A stretch of DNA of 64,000 nucleotides from Paguma larvata (Eukaryota; Chordata; Mammalia; Carnivora; Viverridae). Shown in pieces: positions 32,251 through 42,660 of this stretch. The DNA lies in assembly GCA_030068075.1 (NCBI GenBank), contig CM057823.1:12868485-12932484 (forward strand), written 5' to 3'. Within the stretch, counting starts at the first letter, position 1; every line of letters starts with the position of its first letter. Both the position numbers and the translations under genes were made by a program. Below the pieces are notes generated by a model. It saw only the letters and a list, made by a program, of their open reading frames with translations, made no database searches and was not told the DNA's origin.

Positions 32251-32420
32251 AACAGGCTACCTTGGAGCGCAGAAAGCTCCTGCTGGCACCGGCAAATGTT
32301 TGGAGGTTCAGAAAAGTGAAAAGAAGTCCTGACTTGAGAGAGACTGAAGTAATTACTTTTTTGAACCTCTAAACATTTGCTGGTGCCAGGAGCTTTCTGT
32401 GTTGCAAAGCAGCCCATTTT
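32251..32420. repeat. long imperfect inverted repeat (hairpin-forming)
   Basis: The core arm 32270-32310 (cagaaagctcctgctggcac...) pairs with 32362-32399 (tgaacctctaaacatttgct...). Of 38 aligned positions 36 are complementary, the two exceptions would be G-U pairs in plus-strand RNA, and there is one 3-base bulge. Weaker complementarity extends outward to about 32251/32420 and inward by about 7 bp, leaving a 37-base loop. No transposase or recognised terminal sequence. It may be a MITE-like element, a template-switch palindrome or a small-RNA hairpin. Confidence 0.85.
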
Positions 32421-32629
32421 ACTATGGACAATTATTTTCTTTAACAGAAAAATGGGGATAATAACTAGAACTAAATTCCAAGTAACCATTCAAAGAAACG
32501 TCGAAAAAACTGTTGTTCCCTCCCCGTATTTACTCATATTCCAATAACATTTTTGTGCCCTGTATCAATATATTGTTGACTCAAAAAAGCTCGCCGAAGG
32601 TTCTTTTTCTCTCAATGACTTACCTCTGA
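32421..32629. other. unassigned short stretch
   Basis: Nothing recognised. Confidence 0.35.
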
Positions 32630-32790
32630 AACCTCTTCGAGATCATTCTTGATGTAGTCTTCCCTAACTCCTCTTCACCCTAACTCCCATATACATACAC
32701 CCCGTGTATACATCTCCATTGGCCGCTGTCTCCCCGATTAAGCTCCCAGTTAACTATCCAGATCACTGACACAGGACCCTTGCTTCAAAA
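32630..32790 (+). mobile_element. possible L2 fragment
   Basis: 'tacctctgaaacctcttcga' ... 'gtagtcttccctaactcctc' resembles the L2 region around 'caggaagccttccctgac'. Weak match. Confidence 0.35.
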
Positions 32791-32796
32791 GGATTA

Positions 32797-32970
32797 TTTT
32801 CTTAAATGTTTACTTATTTTGAGAGAGGCAGAGAGGGAGACAGAATCCCAAGCAGGCTCTGCACCATCAGCACAGAGCCCAATGTGGGACTCGAACCCAC
32901 AAACCGTGAGATCATGACAGAGCCGAAATCAAGAGCTGAACACCTAACCAACTGAACCACCCAGGCACCC
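32797..32970 (-). mobile_element. felid CAN-SINE, minus strand
   Basis: Tail complement 'cttaaatgtttacttatttt', head complement 'actgaaccacccaggcaccc'. Second-subtype body. Short duplication aaggatta on both sides. Confidence 0.93.
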
Positions 32971-33594
32971 CAAGGATTACTGATTATGAATGGGATTCTA
33001 AATTATAGCAAAGGCTTCAAATTTATAAAGTCATGTGTCATAAAATACCAGTACTACTGGATTACAAAGGTCTACGGTATTTATCAAAGAGAATTAACCA
33101 AATTAGAGAGCAACACACCTTAAAAGGCCTCCTGAGATTAGCACCTTCACAAGGAGTTAGCAACCACTTGGACCACATGGATATGTGTCTTTGGAAATTT
33201 GGCCCTTAGAAACATGTTTTAGGACATTTTCTGTTTCGTATCATTCAGCCTTGCTTACACTATAAATTCCTTGAGGATGGAGGTCTTCTTTTCCCAATCC
33301 CATGAGAGCTCTTAGTTGCTAGTTAAATGGAATTTCATAAACTGCTTGCCAATGCAAAAAAAAAAAAAAAAAAGTATACTTGGAAAACTAAATTGTGTTT
33401 GTGAGGAAGGAGTTGCTGTTATTTTTGCAAATATGGTAGAATCAAACACCAACTTCTTTCTCTGTTCTTAGTTGGCACACAAGACCACTGATGGCTACCT
33501 TGATAATAATCCTAATACATAATAATCCTTGATACAACTAACTTCCTTAGAGTTCCTTAGAGTTGTGAAAATTAAAGAGATCCCAGTTCTATTA
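32971..33594. other. mostly unassigned, with an L2-like piece
   Basis: An L2-like piece at about 33240-33335 ('cactataaattccttgagga'), an A17 run at about 33357-33373, and a small direct repeat ttccttagag twice at 33543-33562. No gene. Confidence 0.4.
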
Positions 33595-33700
33595 CTAGGC
33601 CTGATACCAATGACAGAATTTCAGAATTAGAAGGTAACTTGGAGATCACCTAATGTCGCTCCCTGATTTTACTCCTCAGAAAGGTAAAGGGACTTATTAT
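33595..33700 (-). mobile_element. MIR3-like fragment, minus strand
   Basis: 'cagaattagaaggtaacttg', 'gagatcacctaatgtcgctc', 'ttttactcctcagaaaggta' matches the reversed MIR3-type order. Confidence 0.6.
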
Positions 33701-33966
33701 TGATTTAGGACTCTAAAAAAGTGGAAAAAAAAATTGCTTAAACTACAAAATACAAGCTTGATCACCTCACAGAAGTCACCGCATTGGTCCAGGACCATTT
33801 GGGATGCCCGGTTGCTCATTTTATTCTTGAAGTCACTCACACGTGGAAGGCATCACTTAGAGAACACGTAACTATGACAAGAGTCACGTATGGAACGACA
33901 AAAATCAGAACATGGGAGTTTAGGCCAAGTCAATACTTATAATGAGCCAATTATAAAAACAACTAC

Positions 33967-34087
33967 CAGGGCACCTGGCTGGCTCAAGTCAGTAGAGCAT
34001 CCGACTCTTGATCTCAGGGTCATGAGCTTGTCCAGCCCCACGTTGGGCATGGAGCCTACTTAAAAAAACAAAAGCAAAACAAAAAAC
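33967..34087 (+). mobile_element. older, short carnivore CAN-SINE (SINEC_c-like)
   Basis: Short type lacking the long body: 'gggcacctggctggctcaag', 'gcatccgactcttgatctca', 'ccccacgttgggcatggagc', then an A-rich tail. Flanks are similar (aactacca / aactatca). Confidence 0.88.
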
Positions 34088-34109
34088 TATCATTTCATGC
34101 ATTCCTGTG

Positions 34110-34315
34110 TACTAGACAGTTGATCTCATCCTATGCATACACTAGCTCATACGATCATTCCCATGATTCTGGCACTGCAAGTATAATTATCCCTGGTTTA
34201 CAGGAGACAGATGAGGCTCTTTTTACCCAAAGAAAAAGCCTCAAAGCAAGAGTGTGGATTTAAACCCAGGCCTGTCTGACTTCGAAGCGTGGGCAACACC
34301 ATGCTGTACTACCTT
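34110..34315 (-). mobile_element. MIR, minus strand
   Basis: 'acactagctcatacgatcat', 'atccctggtttacaggagac', 'atttaaacccaggcctgtct' and 'acaccatgctgtactacc' follow the reversed MIR order. Confidence 0.75.
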
Positions 34316-35470
34316 AAGTACCATGTTATGGTTCCTCAAAACTGTTCACTCTAGGATCACATTTCCAAATGTCTGGAAAAGCATACACGAGATGAAGGTG
34401 GTATTGTTCAGGGCAACGAGCAAGGGTCTAGAAGCCTGGCCCACCAGAGTTCTGGCCCCATCATTCAGTGGTTCTGAATAACCAGGGCACACAGAATAGA
34501 GAGCTTTTAAGAAAAGCTTAACAGGGCAAACCTGAAGAAATGAAGTATCGATGATTTCTAAATCACCGCCCTTAAAATCATAAAACCTGATCAACAATTC
34601 CCAACTATGTAGGGCAACCCTAGAAAGAGAACTCACCCTCCCCCCCCCAAAAGATTTTAAAATCCAAACGCAGACAACTCTGTATTTTGCCTCCCTTGTA
34701 GGTGTTTATTTTGTTTCACAATTAAGTGGCCATTGGAAGAATAAGTTTTTTCAAAGTTCTGGAAAGTCATCTTAAATTAGGCCCCGGAAAGCAATGGAAT
34801 CTCTTTTAGTCATGACTCTTGTTTTCTTTGAGAGTTCATGTTTGGGTCAGCCAAGTTTTAAACAGTAAAATTATATTGCTGTGTTGGTAGTCAAGTTTGG
34901 GAGTGGGGTTGGGGTGAAGCCGCTAGCTATTTGGATCGCCGTAGGACAGCTTCTCTGGTTTCTATACTGAAAGAAGGGTCTGTCTATTCTTAGGCAAAAG
35001 ACATCATCATTGTAGAGGAGCAGAAGCTTGCACTGGAATTCTATCGAATGATCCACATGGAAGACTCCAGAAAAGTCTAGCTCTCCAAATAAAAGCTGTT
35101 TTCGGAGTGTGTGTGATTTTTTCTTGGGTCAATGGAATGTCTAAGCTAAAAGGGTTTTTTTTCTTTTGTTGTTTTCCTGTGTTGCAATTTAGCCAAATAG
35201 AAAACAACTGTGTAATGATTTTTTCCATTTATTTATTCCTTGCCTTATACCCTAACAGGAATAAAGCAGTGAATAACAAATAATGAATGTAAACTATGGC
35301 TAAGTTATAAATGGGCCAGAAGCTGTGCCTGCTTTTATTACAATAGCTATTACCCTGAGTTTAAACTAGTCCTACAAACCTGCACACCACACTCGCACAC
35401 CCTACCAATGAAACTCATCGACTTTCGCATTACTATCTTCAACTCCCTTCATGGACATAGTTGTTGCTGT
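34316..35470. other. unassigned stretch
   Basis: No gene. A C10 run lies at about 34639-34648. Minus-strand frames up to 96 codons are not supported. Confidence 0.4.
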
Positions 35471-35474
35471 CACA

Positions 35475-35499
35475 GGAACTAAGGAAGTTCCTTAGTTCC
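35475..35499. repeat. 25-bp perfect palindrome
   Basis: ggaactaaggaa, one g, then ttccttagttcc: twelve-base arms with no mismatch and a single central base. Confidence 0.95.
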
Positions 35500-35662
35500 C
35501 AACTAAGGTTTGGTGGATAGGAAGGCAAAAACAGTTAGTAAATGATTATGGGATAAAAGCAGTTCACAGTCCGGGCAGGAATTAAGTAGCCCTTAACTAT
35601 CAACACTTCCAGCGAACAATGAAAGAATTTATGAGCACCGCAAAGGTCCAGGTAAGGCTCTC

Positions 35663-35682
35663 TTGAGAGTGAAACAACACAC

Positions 35683-35715
<33 letters not shown>

Positions 35716-35850
35716 GCCCCCCCAAGGAGATACAGGCTTATTTTCCATCTCTTGCTTGAGAGTGAAACAACACACCACACACACCCACACACACACCCAC
35801 ACACACACACACACAGCAAGGAGATGCAGGCTTATTTGTCTGCCATTTTC
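35663..35850. repeat. 93-bp tandem duplication containing CA microsatellites
   Basis: Unit 1 begins ttgagagtgaaacaacacac at 35663 and unit 2 at 35756. Each has a CA tract (about 35679-35713 and 35770-35815) followed by caaggagat(a/g)caggcttatt (35723 and 35817). The two CA tracts have diverged: unit 1 is pure CA, and unit 2 is interrupted by CCA units. Confidence 0.92.
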
Positions 35851-36195
35851 CATCTAGCCAAAGACTCAGAGAAGTTAACCTAGAGTTACTTTTAGCTGGT
35901 CTGTCAGTTTAAAGAACTATAGGATGTCTTGTCAAATTACATTAACAAATCAGTTTGGCACCCCCCGTCCCCCCGCCACACACACAAAGTGGTCTTTGGG
36001 AAGTTAAACCAAAAACTTTTAAGCTCTTACTTGATACAAGAGAACTGTAGGATCAGTAGTAACTATACTGATAAGCACCATTATTGAAAGAGCTACAAGT
36101 TAATGGGAGTGGGCCTTGGTTCCTTTTAAAACCCCTTTCAATTTATGTATTTATAAATTACAAGTAAATCATACCCACAAATGATTACTTTCCTA
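35851..36195. other. unassigned stretch
   Basis: No gene recognised. A C-rich tract followed by a short CA run lies at about 35960-35987. Confidence 0.4.
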
Positions 36196-36199
36196 TGCA

Positions 36200-36340
36200 C
36201 TGTAATTCTCTGCTTCGCTCTTCATTGCTCTCATTTAAGAAAAAAGTCTTGTTTTATTTGTCTTTAAATAGCTATTTATACAGTGCTAAGCACACGGCGA
36301 GTGCTTAATATATCCTTTTGGACTAAATGAACAAGTAGGA
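36200..36340 (+). mobile_element. L2 3' fragment
   Basis: 'tttatttgtctttaaatagc' ... 'cagtgctaagcacacggcga' ... 'gtgcttaatatatc' follows the L2 3' end order. Confidence 0.6.
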
Positions 36341-36364
36341 AGTTTTTAAATTCATAGCTCTTTT

Positions 36365-36552
36365 GGGGCACGTGGGTGGCTCAGTCGGTTAAGGGTCTGA
36401 CTCTTGATTTTGGCTCAGGTCATGATCTCACGATTCGTGGATCAAGCCCCGCATCGGGCTCTGTGCTGACGGCCTGAAGCCTGCTTGGGATTCTCTCTCC
36501 GTCTGTTTGTCCCTACCCCACTCATGTGCGCTCTCTCTCAAAGTAAACTTTT
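36365..36552 (+). mobile_element. felid CAN-SINE (second subtype)
   Basis: Head ggggcacgtgggtggctcag. Duplication aaattcatagctcttt / aaattcatagcacttt (36348-36363 and 36554-36569) with one change. Confidence 0.94.
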
Positions 36553-36569
36553 AAAATTCATAGCACTTT

Positions 36570-37215
36570 CAACCATATCTACGTCAAGACAATAAAGATG
36601 AGATGAAGGCTACAAATTTGGCTCATTCAATGCAATGTTCAGCTACCCACATATTGTTAAACGCCTAAAAGGACTGCTGCCGGATCGGCCCACCCTATCC
36701 AGTTAGTAACAGAGTTACTCCGACACAGCCTTTTTAAAATGCTGTCACTATTGCACTCCTGTCCTTCGATATATTTTCTAATGTACTCTGGGGGAATGGA
36801 TAAAAAATTATTAAATAACTCATTAAAAGATCAGCTTTCGTAAGATCTGAAAAATGTGCCCCAAAAGTACCACTTAGGGACACGCATAACGAAGCCTCTT
36901 CTTTGCTTTCAGCTCAAGTACAGTTCCACAGGTACTGGTTCCACAGGACAGCAGAGAGTCACGACATCCAACTTGTTCCTCTTGTAGAGACACTACAGGC
37001 ACAAGGCAAGACGACGGATTATCTCCTGTGTTGCCAACAGTAGCAACGGGACGTATGTGATTTCACATTTTTTTAAATCTGCCAAGTTTATACAGAGATT
37101 CCATAACCATACAGTTACAACCTAATGTACAGTTTTAGAAATCAAAACTGCTAGGGCATTTATTATAAATTACTACTTAGTTTCCTCTAAAGCACTCTCC
37201 CTCTTTCACTTTAGA
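36570..37215. other. unassigned stretch
   Basis: No gene or repeat recognised. Confidence 0.4.
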
Positions 37216-37228
37216 AATAATTTAAAAA

Positions 37229-37433
37229 GGGGCACCTGGGCGGCTCAGTTGGTTAAACATCCGACTTCAGCTCAGGTCATGATCTCACGGTTTGTGAGTT
37301 GAGCCCCACATCAGGCTCTGTGCTGACAGCTCAGAGCCTGGAGTCTGTTTCAGATTCTGTGCCTCCCTCTCTCTCTGCCTCTCCCCTACTTGTGCTCTGT
37401 CTCTCTCTCAAAAATAAATAAAAACATTACAAA
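37229..37433 (+). mobile_element. felid CAN-SINE, full length
   Basis: Head ggggcacctgggcggctcag, body gagcctggagtctgtttc. Flanked by taatttaaaaa on both sides. Confidence 0.95.
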
Positions 37434-37439
37434 AAAGTA

Positions 37440-38055
37440 ATTTAAAAAACACAAATTGACCTACATCTTGGAAGAGGAGACAACAGCAAACATATACCGT
37501 TTTTTAAAACCATGGAAACCTGGAGAGAACAGTACAATTTATTTGGCTGCTGAGCCTAATAACTATGTAGACACCAAGAAGCCAAAACATAAACGGAACT
37601 GACTGCAAGAAGCTGATAAAAGGGATCTTGCTGGGTGACTTGAGGACCCAATTGCCTAAGAATGTACTGAGACCTACTATAATTGGTTAAACTTTGATTA
37701 CAAAATAAGATTATAGACTGCTTTTCTATTTCACTACAAAAATTTGGGTACATGTATATCAATCACTGGATAGTATGGTTAAGGCTTCCAACACTGTCAT
37801 TAACTTAATGGTTTTGCCTTTTTTTAAAAAAAGAGGAAAACAACCCTTCCAGGAGGCCTGGATTTCACAGCTTCTAATTTAGGCAAAATTCAGTTTTGAA
37901 AGTACAAAGGTGGTATTGCCTGGGGAATCCAGGAAGCTTTTCTAGAAGCAAGCTGTGTGCTTGAAGACAGCCAGGCACTGCTGCACAGAAAGCGGATGCC
38001 TAGGCACTCCAACGTGCTCCCCGCCCCCAGCCGCATGGCCGTACGTGTGAATCCA
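37440..38055. other. unassigned stretch
   Basis: No recognised content. Confidence 0.4.
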
Positions 38056-38059
38056 CGTG

Positions 38060-38200
38060 AGGACTATAGGCATAGACCTGTTCCACATCCACGACACAAT
38101 GGCATATGGCAGATCACTCCATCTGTGGGACCTCAGTTCCCTCATTTGTAACAGAAGAGGCTAGAGCAGTCCCAGTTAGAAAGTAGGATTATTACATTCA
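38060..38200 (+). mobile_element. MIR-like fragment
   Basis: 'ggcagatcactccatctgtg' ... 'ctcagttccctcatttgtaa' has MIR landmarks in plus orientation, diverged. Confidence 0.5.
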
Positions 38201-38536
38201 TGATTTTAGCAGGATGCCTCTATCCTGCCTACAAATCAAACACCCTAAGGAAAGAACTCCTTCACTGACCTTTCTCTCACCACCTAGGACTTGTCTTAAA
38301 GGCAAAAGCAAATGTATGCATTGTATTTCCAGTTAAAAAAAAAAGAAAAAGTTATAGTCCCACAGAACCTAGTTCTAAATGGCTGAAAGCCCTCAGATAG
38401 AGGACAGTTAACATTGATACAAAGAGATGAAGAACAGACTACGGGAAGTGTACGACAGCACGCCTCTTTGGGGGGTGCCTCGCAAATGTTAGATTCATTT
38501 ATCTGATCTATGCTGGGGTTTAAACTTGGAAAACAC
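38201..38536. other. unassigned stretch
   Basis: Nothing recognised. Confidence 0.35.
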
Positions 38537-38553
38537 AGAATCTACTAAATTCT

Positions 38554-38780
38554 TTTTTTTTTTAATTTTTTTAGCGTTTTTATTTTATTTTTGAGAGACA
38601 TAGAGACAGAGAGTGAGCAAGGGAAGGGCTGAGAGAGAGAGGGAGACACAGAATCTGAAGCAGGCTCCAAGCTCTGAGCCGTCAGCACAGAGCCCGACGC
38701 GGGGCTCGAACTCACAGACCGTGAGATCATGACCTGAGCTGAAGTCGGCCGCTTAACCGACTGAGCCACCCAGGCATCCC
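38554..38780 (-). mobile_element. felid CAN-SINE, full length, minus strand
   Basis: Long tail complement, 'gaagcaggctccaagctctg', head complement 'gagccacccaggcatccc'. The flanks gaatctactaaattct / gaatctcctaacttct are a diverged duplication. Confidence 0.95.
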
Positions 38781-39285
38781 TGGAATCTCCTAACTTCTAG
38801 AACTCTAGTGTGATCTCCAATTGTGTTAATTTTTAAGAGCTTGTCCATTCGTTCACTACTACTTAACAGTACGATTAAGTATCACAGTGATTAGCACTTG
38901 AATATTTTGCCATGGCGCAGGCACTACATACCCTGACTCCCCCCTCCTCTACCCTTCCCTTTCTCACGAGTTTACAGCTAGGGAAGAGGTGGCACAAAAA
39001 GACGAACTTCATCCCAAGGTCCCAAAGTCAGTCTGAATCCTGACCTTCTAACGCCATGACCCACCTGTTTAAATGCTGGATGGCAAACATATCTGGCACC
39101 TGACAAGGCCGGATGATCAAAGATGATTAAGACAAGCACTCGGTATACAGACGGCAGAGTGTGCAAAACATATAAAAAATTATTACAACATGGTATGTGT
39201 GCTGCAACCCAGGCCTTTAAACTGCTGTGGCAGCAGAGGGGAGAGAGGCTGCCCGGGGAGTTTAAAAAGGCCTCCACTGAGCTGG
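38781..39285. other. unassigned stretch
   Basis: Nothing recognised apart from the edge of the L2-like piece that follows. Confidence 0.35.
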
Positions 39286-39460
39286 GTACTGAAAGACGAG
39301 CAGGCATTCCTGGGGTGTAGGAAGGAGGGAAAGGCCTTCTGGGTACAGAACAGCATGTGCCAAGGTACATAAAGGTGAGTGAGCTCCAGAGTGCTGGGGA
39401 GGAGGGAAGGCAGGGCAGGAACGGGGAGCTTTCACAGGCCAGCGAACTGGACCCGTCAGC
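39286..39460 (-). mobile_element. L2-like fragment, minus strand
   Basis: 'gagctgggtactgaaagacg' ... 'gaacagcatgtgccaaggta' is the reverse of the L2 region 'gcacatgctgttccc...ccttcaaggcccagctc'. It explains the long minus-strand frame at 38978-39538. Confidence 0.55.
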
Positions 39461-39930
39461 CTCTGTTCCTATCTGGCTATAGCGGCCAGAAAGCTGGCTA
39501 TAACGGCTCTCTCCTACAGTGACCATACCAGGTAGCACCTGAGGGAATGTTGTTCTCCTCTTCAGAGGTTCACTTCCCCAGAGTCAGTAAGCCTCTACAA
39601 TACAAACAGTCCTGGGATGCAAGCGATAATATAATAAACCAACCAGTTAGCTGAATTTTAGAGCCGGCCTATCCGGCAATAGAGGGCACACGGAAGAAAG
39701 GGCAGTAAATTAGCCCCCATGATGAACTGCCACAAACTCTATCTGTAGCCTAGGTGTGTGGCTCTTAAGGGGTCATGAACACAGTGTATGAGAGTGTGTG
39801 TGTTTTCTGGGGAGAATACTTGTACGTTTCACCAGATTCTCAAAGGGATCAATGGCCTGAAAAAACAATCAGGGCTTCCCAGCAAGTTTATAGCCAGACA
39901 TGCATACAACTTCCAACACCTGCGGCAACC
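39461..39930. other. unassigned stretch
   Basis: No gene. A local near repeat (ctggctatagcggccagaaag / ctggctataacggc) lies at 39473-39507. Confidence 0.4.
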
Positions 39931-39934
39931 CCAA

Positions 39935-40031
39935 GACAGGCAGGCAGGCAGGCAGGCAGGCAGACAGACAGACAGACAGACACACACACACACGCGCACA
40001 CACACACACTCTCTCTCTCTCTCTCTCTCTA
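39935..40031. repeat. compound microsatellite (CAGG)n(CAGA)n(CA)n(CT)n
   Basis: Four successive repeat types run without spacer: CAGG units, CAGA units, CA units with one CGCG interruption, then CT units. Confidence 0.97.
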
Positions 40032-40706
40032 AAATGAGAAAGCCCTCCCTCCTTCTTGGGCCTTACTTAAAACTCTGACAAACATTTTAGCTTCAGACTC
40101 TGTTCAAAAAGCCTTTAGGATCTGAGACTGTTAACTGCTTGCCTCGCATTACTCAGGTCATATTGTGCAAGCCTACCACCTGTTCGGAACCCCAAATGAT
40201 TTACCGATAAGATAGAAACCCTCCAATTTCTAATTTCCCTAAGGAAACCCTTCTCTCTAAATGGTGAAAACAGGGAAGAAATTCAAGAAGCTGAATCCCC
40301 AGGCCAGGTACTTAATTAACTTCTCAACTAATATTTAAAGGAAAACTTAAAAATAAACCACACTTCAGTGAAATGCACTTTAATTTTCTACCACAAGATT
40401 AAAAGGATGACTGCCCCCGGAGGAACAATCATCACCCTGGAGCCTGAGCACAAGAAACCTTGTTTACAGGTTGGCGATTTGGGTCCCTACTGGAACGTAA
40501 ACAGTCAACCCCACATCCGTCATCATCATCACACGACAACACACGTCACCAGCCTTTCCACATATAATTCTTCTGTTGTTAGACTTCACTCTATTGCTGC
40601 TCAGCCCCGTGCAGCCATCTCTAAAGCAGCACGCAGGTCAAGGCAATACAGGCAACAGGTCATGAAAGAGACAGAAGCCTTCAGGTACCTGGCATGCCAG
40701 GCGGCA
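40032..40706. other. unassigned stretch
   Basis: A 117-codon plus-strand frame (40368-40721) runs into the MIR. It has no recognisable domain and is not supported as a gene. Confidence 0.4.
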
Positions 40707-40747
40707 AGGAGCAGAGTGTGATTAAGAATACCAGAGCTGGGGGCCGG

Positions 40748-40930
40748 GGGAGTGTCTGAGTGGCTCATTCGGTTAAGCATCTGACTCTTGATTTCAGGTC
40801 AGGTCATGATCTCACTGTTCATGGGTTCAAGCCTAGTGTTGGGCTCTGTGCTCACAGTGTGGAGTCTGTTGGGATTTCCTCTCTCTCTCTCTCTCAAAAT
40901 AAATAAATAAACTTAAAAAAAAAAAAAAAA
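40748..40930 (+). mobile_element. felid CAN-SINE (first insertion in MIR)
   Basis: Head ggggagtgtctgagtggctc, second-subtype body, short CT repeat and A tail. Duplication aagaataccagagctg / aagaataccagtgctg (40724 and 40931). Confidence 0.93.
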
Positions 40931-40946
40931 AGAATACCAGTGCTGA

Positions 40947-41138
40947 GGGGCGCCTGGGTGTCTCAGTCGGGTAAGCAACTGACTCTTGGTTTTGACTCCG
41001 GTCTTGATCTCAGGGTTCTTGAGTTTGAGCCCTGCACCAGGCTCTCTGTGCTCACAGTGTGGAGTCTGCTTGGGATTTCCTCTCTCTCTCTCTCAAAATA
41101 AAGAAATAAAACTAAAAAAAACAAAAAACAAAAAAAAA
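40947..41138 (+). mobile_element. felid CAN-SINE (second insertion in MIR)
   Basis: Head ggggcgcctgggtgtctcag. It inserted into the first SINE's downstream duplication: cagtgctgag before it, cagtgctggag after it. Confidence 0.93.
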
Positions 41139-41350
41139 CAGTGCTGGAGTCAACAGTAGCCCAGGTTCAAATGTCAAGCCTTATCATGAAGCTGTGTGAG
41201 CTCAGGCAAGTTACTGACCCTCTCTTAGATTTCTGTAGGTATAAAATGAAGATCACAGCTGTGCCTCATTACAAGATTGTTATGAGAACTTAGTACATTA
41301 ATGTTTAGAACAGTGTCTGGAACCTAGCTAGTATTTGAGAAGTACACTAA

Positions 41351-41927
41351 ATCATACCATAATTCCTTGGTTAAGGAACTAGCTATTTCAACAAAACTGA
41401 GAAAGAAGGCACGTTCAGGAACAGGCAAATATCCAGAGTTAATTTAATGTTCGATGTGAAATCAAACACCAAAAATAACCACCACAGTGCAAACACTTTA
41501 ACCGTCGATGGAATGAAAAATATTTTAAAATCGGGAAATCAAAATTAAATTAAAGAGACATTCAGTGATCTACCGCACGTGACTCACCAGGCCGGAGGCC
41601 ACGGAGAAAGAAATTAAAGTCATCCTACGCATACATCTTTAGATCACAGGAACAGAGAATACGGACAGTAAGACTCACGCTTACATGCACTGAGATATTA
41701 CTGAGGCATGCAGACTGAACTTTTGAAGGAGAAATTTCTAAAGCAAAAATGGGGTAAAGAATTACTATTTAATAATGGGCTGGTGCTATTATTGTGTGTG
41801 TTTTCTCTGGGAAAATAATGCAAGAGGGTCAGAAATTTTGGAAGCTGAACACAGTTCCAAGGAGAACCAATGATATAATTGTTATTATAGCATAAATTGC
41901 TCTTAAAGTTTAGTATAAAGTAAAAAT
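41351..41927. other. unassigned stretch
   Basis: No gene or repeat recognised. Confidence 0.4.
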
Positions 41928-41943
41928 AAGAGCTTCCTTTCTA

Positions 41944-42154
41944 ATTTTTTTTAATGTTTTTATTTTATTTTTGAGAGACAGACAGTGTGAGCAGGGGAGA
42001 GGCAGAGAGAGAAGGAGACACAGAATCTGAAACAGGCTCCAGGCTCTGAGCCGTCTCAGCACAGAGCCCAACGCGGGGCTCGAACTCATGGACCGCAAGA
42101 TCATGACCTGAGCCGAAGCCGGCCGCTTAACTGACTGAGCCACCAGGGCGCCCC
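41944..42154 (-). mobile_element. felid CAN-SINE, full length, minus strand
   Basis: Perfect 16-bp duplication aagagcttcctttcta (41928-41943 and 42155-42170). Near-consensus body with 'cgaagccggccgcttaactg' and head complement 'gccaccagggcgcccc'. A young copy. Confidence 0.97.
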
Positions 42155-42179
42155 AAGAGCTTCCTTTCTAGATCAGATT

Positions 42180-42330
42180 CAGTGCCAGACACCGTGCCAC
42201 ATTTTGTATACATTACTTACAATTCCATTCTCATTCTCTTAAAAAGAGATGAAGAAACGAAAGTTTAGAGAGGTTAAAAGTCACTAGCAAGCCTAACAGA
42301 CTATGAGCCTAGTTATAAGTCCAACATAAC
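42180..42330 (-). mobile_element. MIR, minus strand
   Basis: 'agtgccagacaccgtgccac' ... 'agagatgaagaaacgaaagt' ... 'ttagagaggttaaaagtcac' is the reversed MIR order. Confidence 0.75.
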
Positions 42331-42524
42331 CATGCACCTTCAGTAACTGATTTATAATTAGATGTCCGATGTCACAAAATCTTGGCTTAATGATTTCTCG
42401 ATAACCTGTCCTCATCCACTTTTCAAAAAGAACCCCTTTCCAGATAGCTCTGCACATGCTGAACACATTAAATTCTAGTGAGACATGCTTTCTCTGTAAT
42501 TTTTGCATCTGTATCCAACCCTAC

Positions 42525-42660
42525 TTGTAGATTTCACTATTCCCAATTTACACAGGAAGAACTAGCCTCAGAGACTGCTTGCCCAAGATAACGAAGGGCA
42601 GCCAGAAGAGGAAACTCGCATTTGAACCCTACCCTGGTGGACTCCCAAGCTCAAAGCAAT
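42525..42660 (-). mobile_element. MIR, minus strand (second copy)
   Basis: 'tacacaggaagaactagcct', 'gactgcttgcccaagataac', 'tcgcatttgaaccctaccct' follow the reversed MIR order. A separate copy from the one 200 bp to the left. Confidence 0.7.

Larger units (their letters stand above)
40707..41350 (+). mobile_element. MIR split by two SINEs
   Basis: The MIR start 'gagcagagtgtgattaagaa' lies at 40709-40740 and its continuation 'ggagtcaacagtagcccagg' ... 'gcaagttactgaccctctct' ... 'aacagtgtctggaacctagc' at 41144-41350. Two felid SINEs separate them. Confidence 0.85.

Noticed and set aside
35535..35857. Frames rich in Cys-Val or Thr-His repeats
   Set aside because: Translations of the CA microsatellites.
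38978..39538. 186-codon open frame on the minus strand, the longest in the window
   Set aside because: It overlaps an L2-like 3' UTR fragment, is low in complexity (Ser/Pro/Leu rich) and has no known domain. About one such frame is expected by chance in 64 kb.
39935..40031. Regularly spaced repeats considered as a CRISPR-like array
   Set aside because: There are no unique spacers. It is a compound microsatellite in a mammalian genome.
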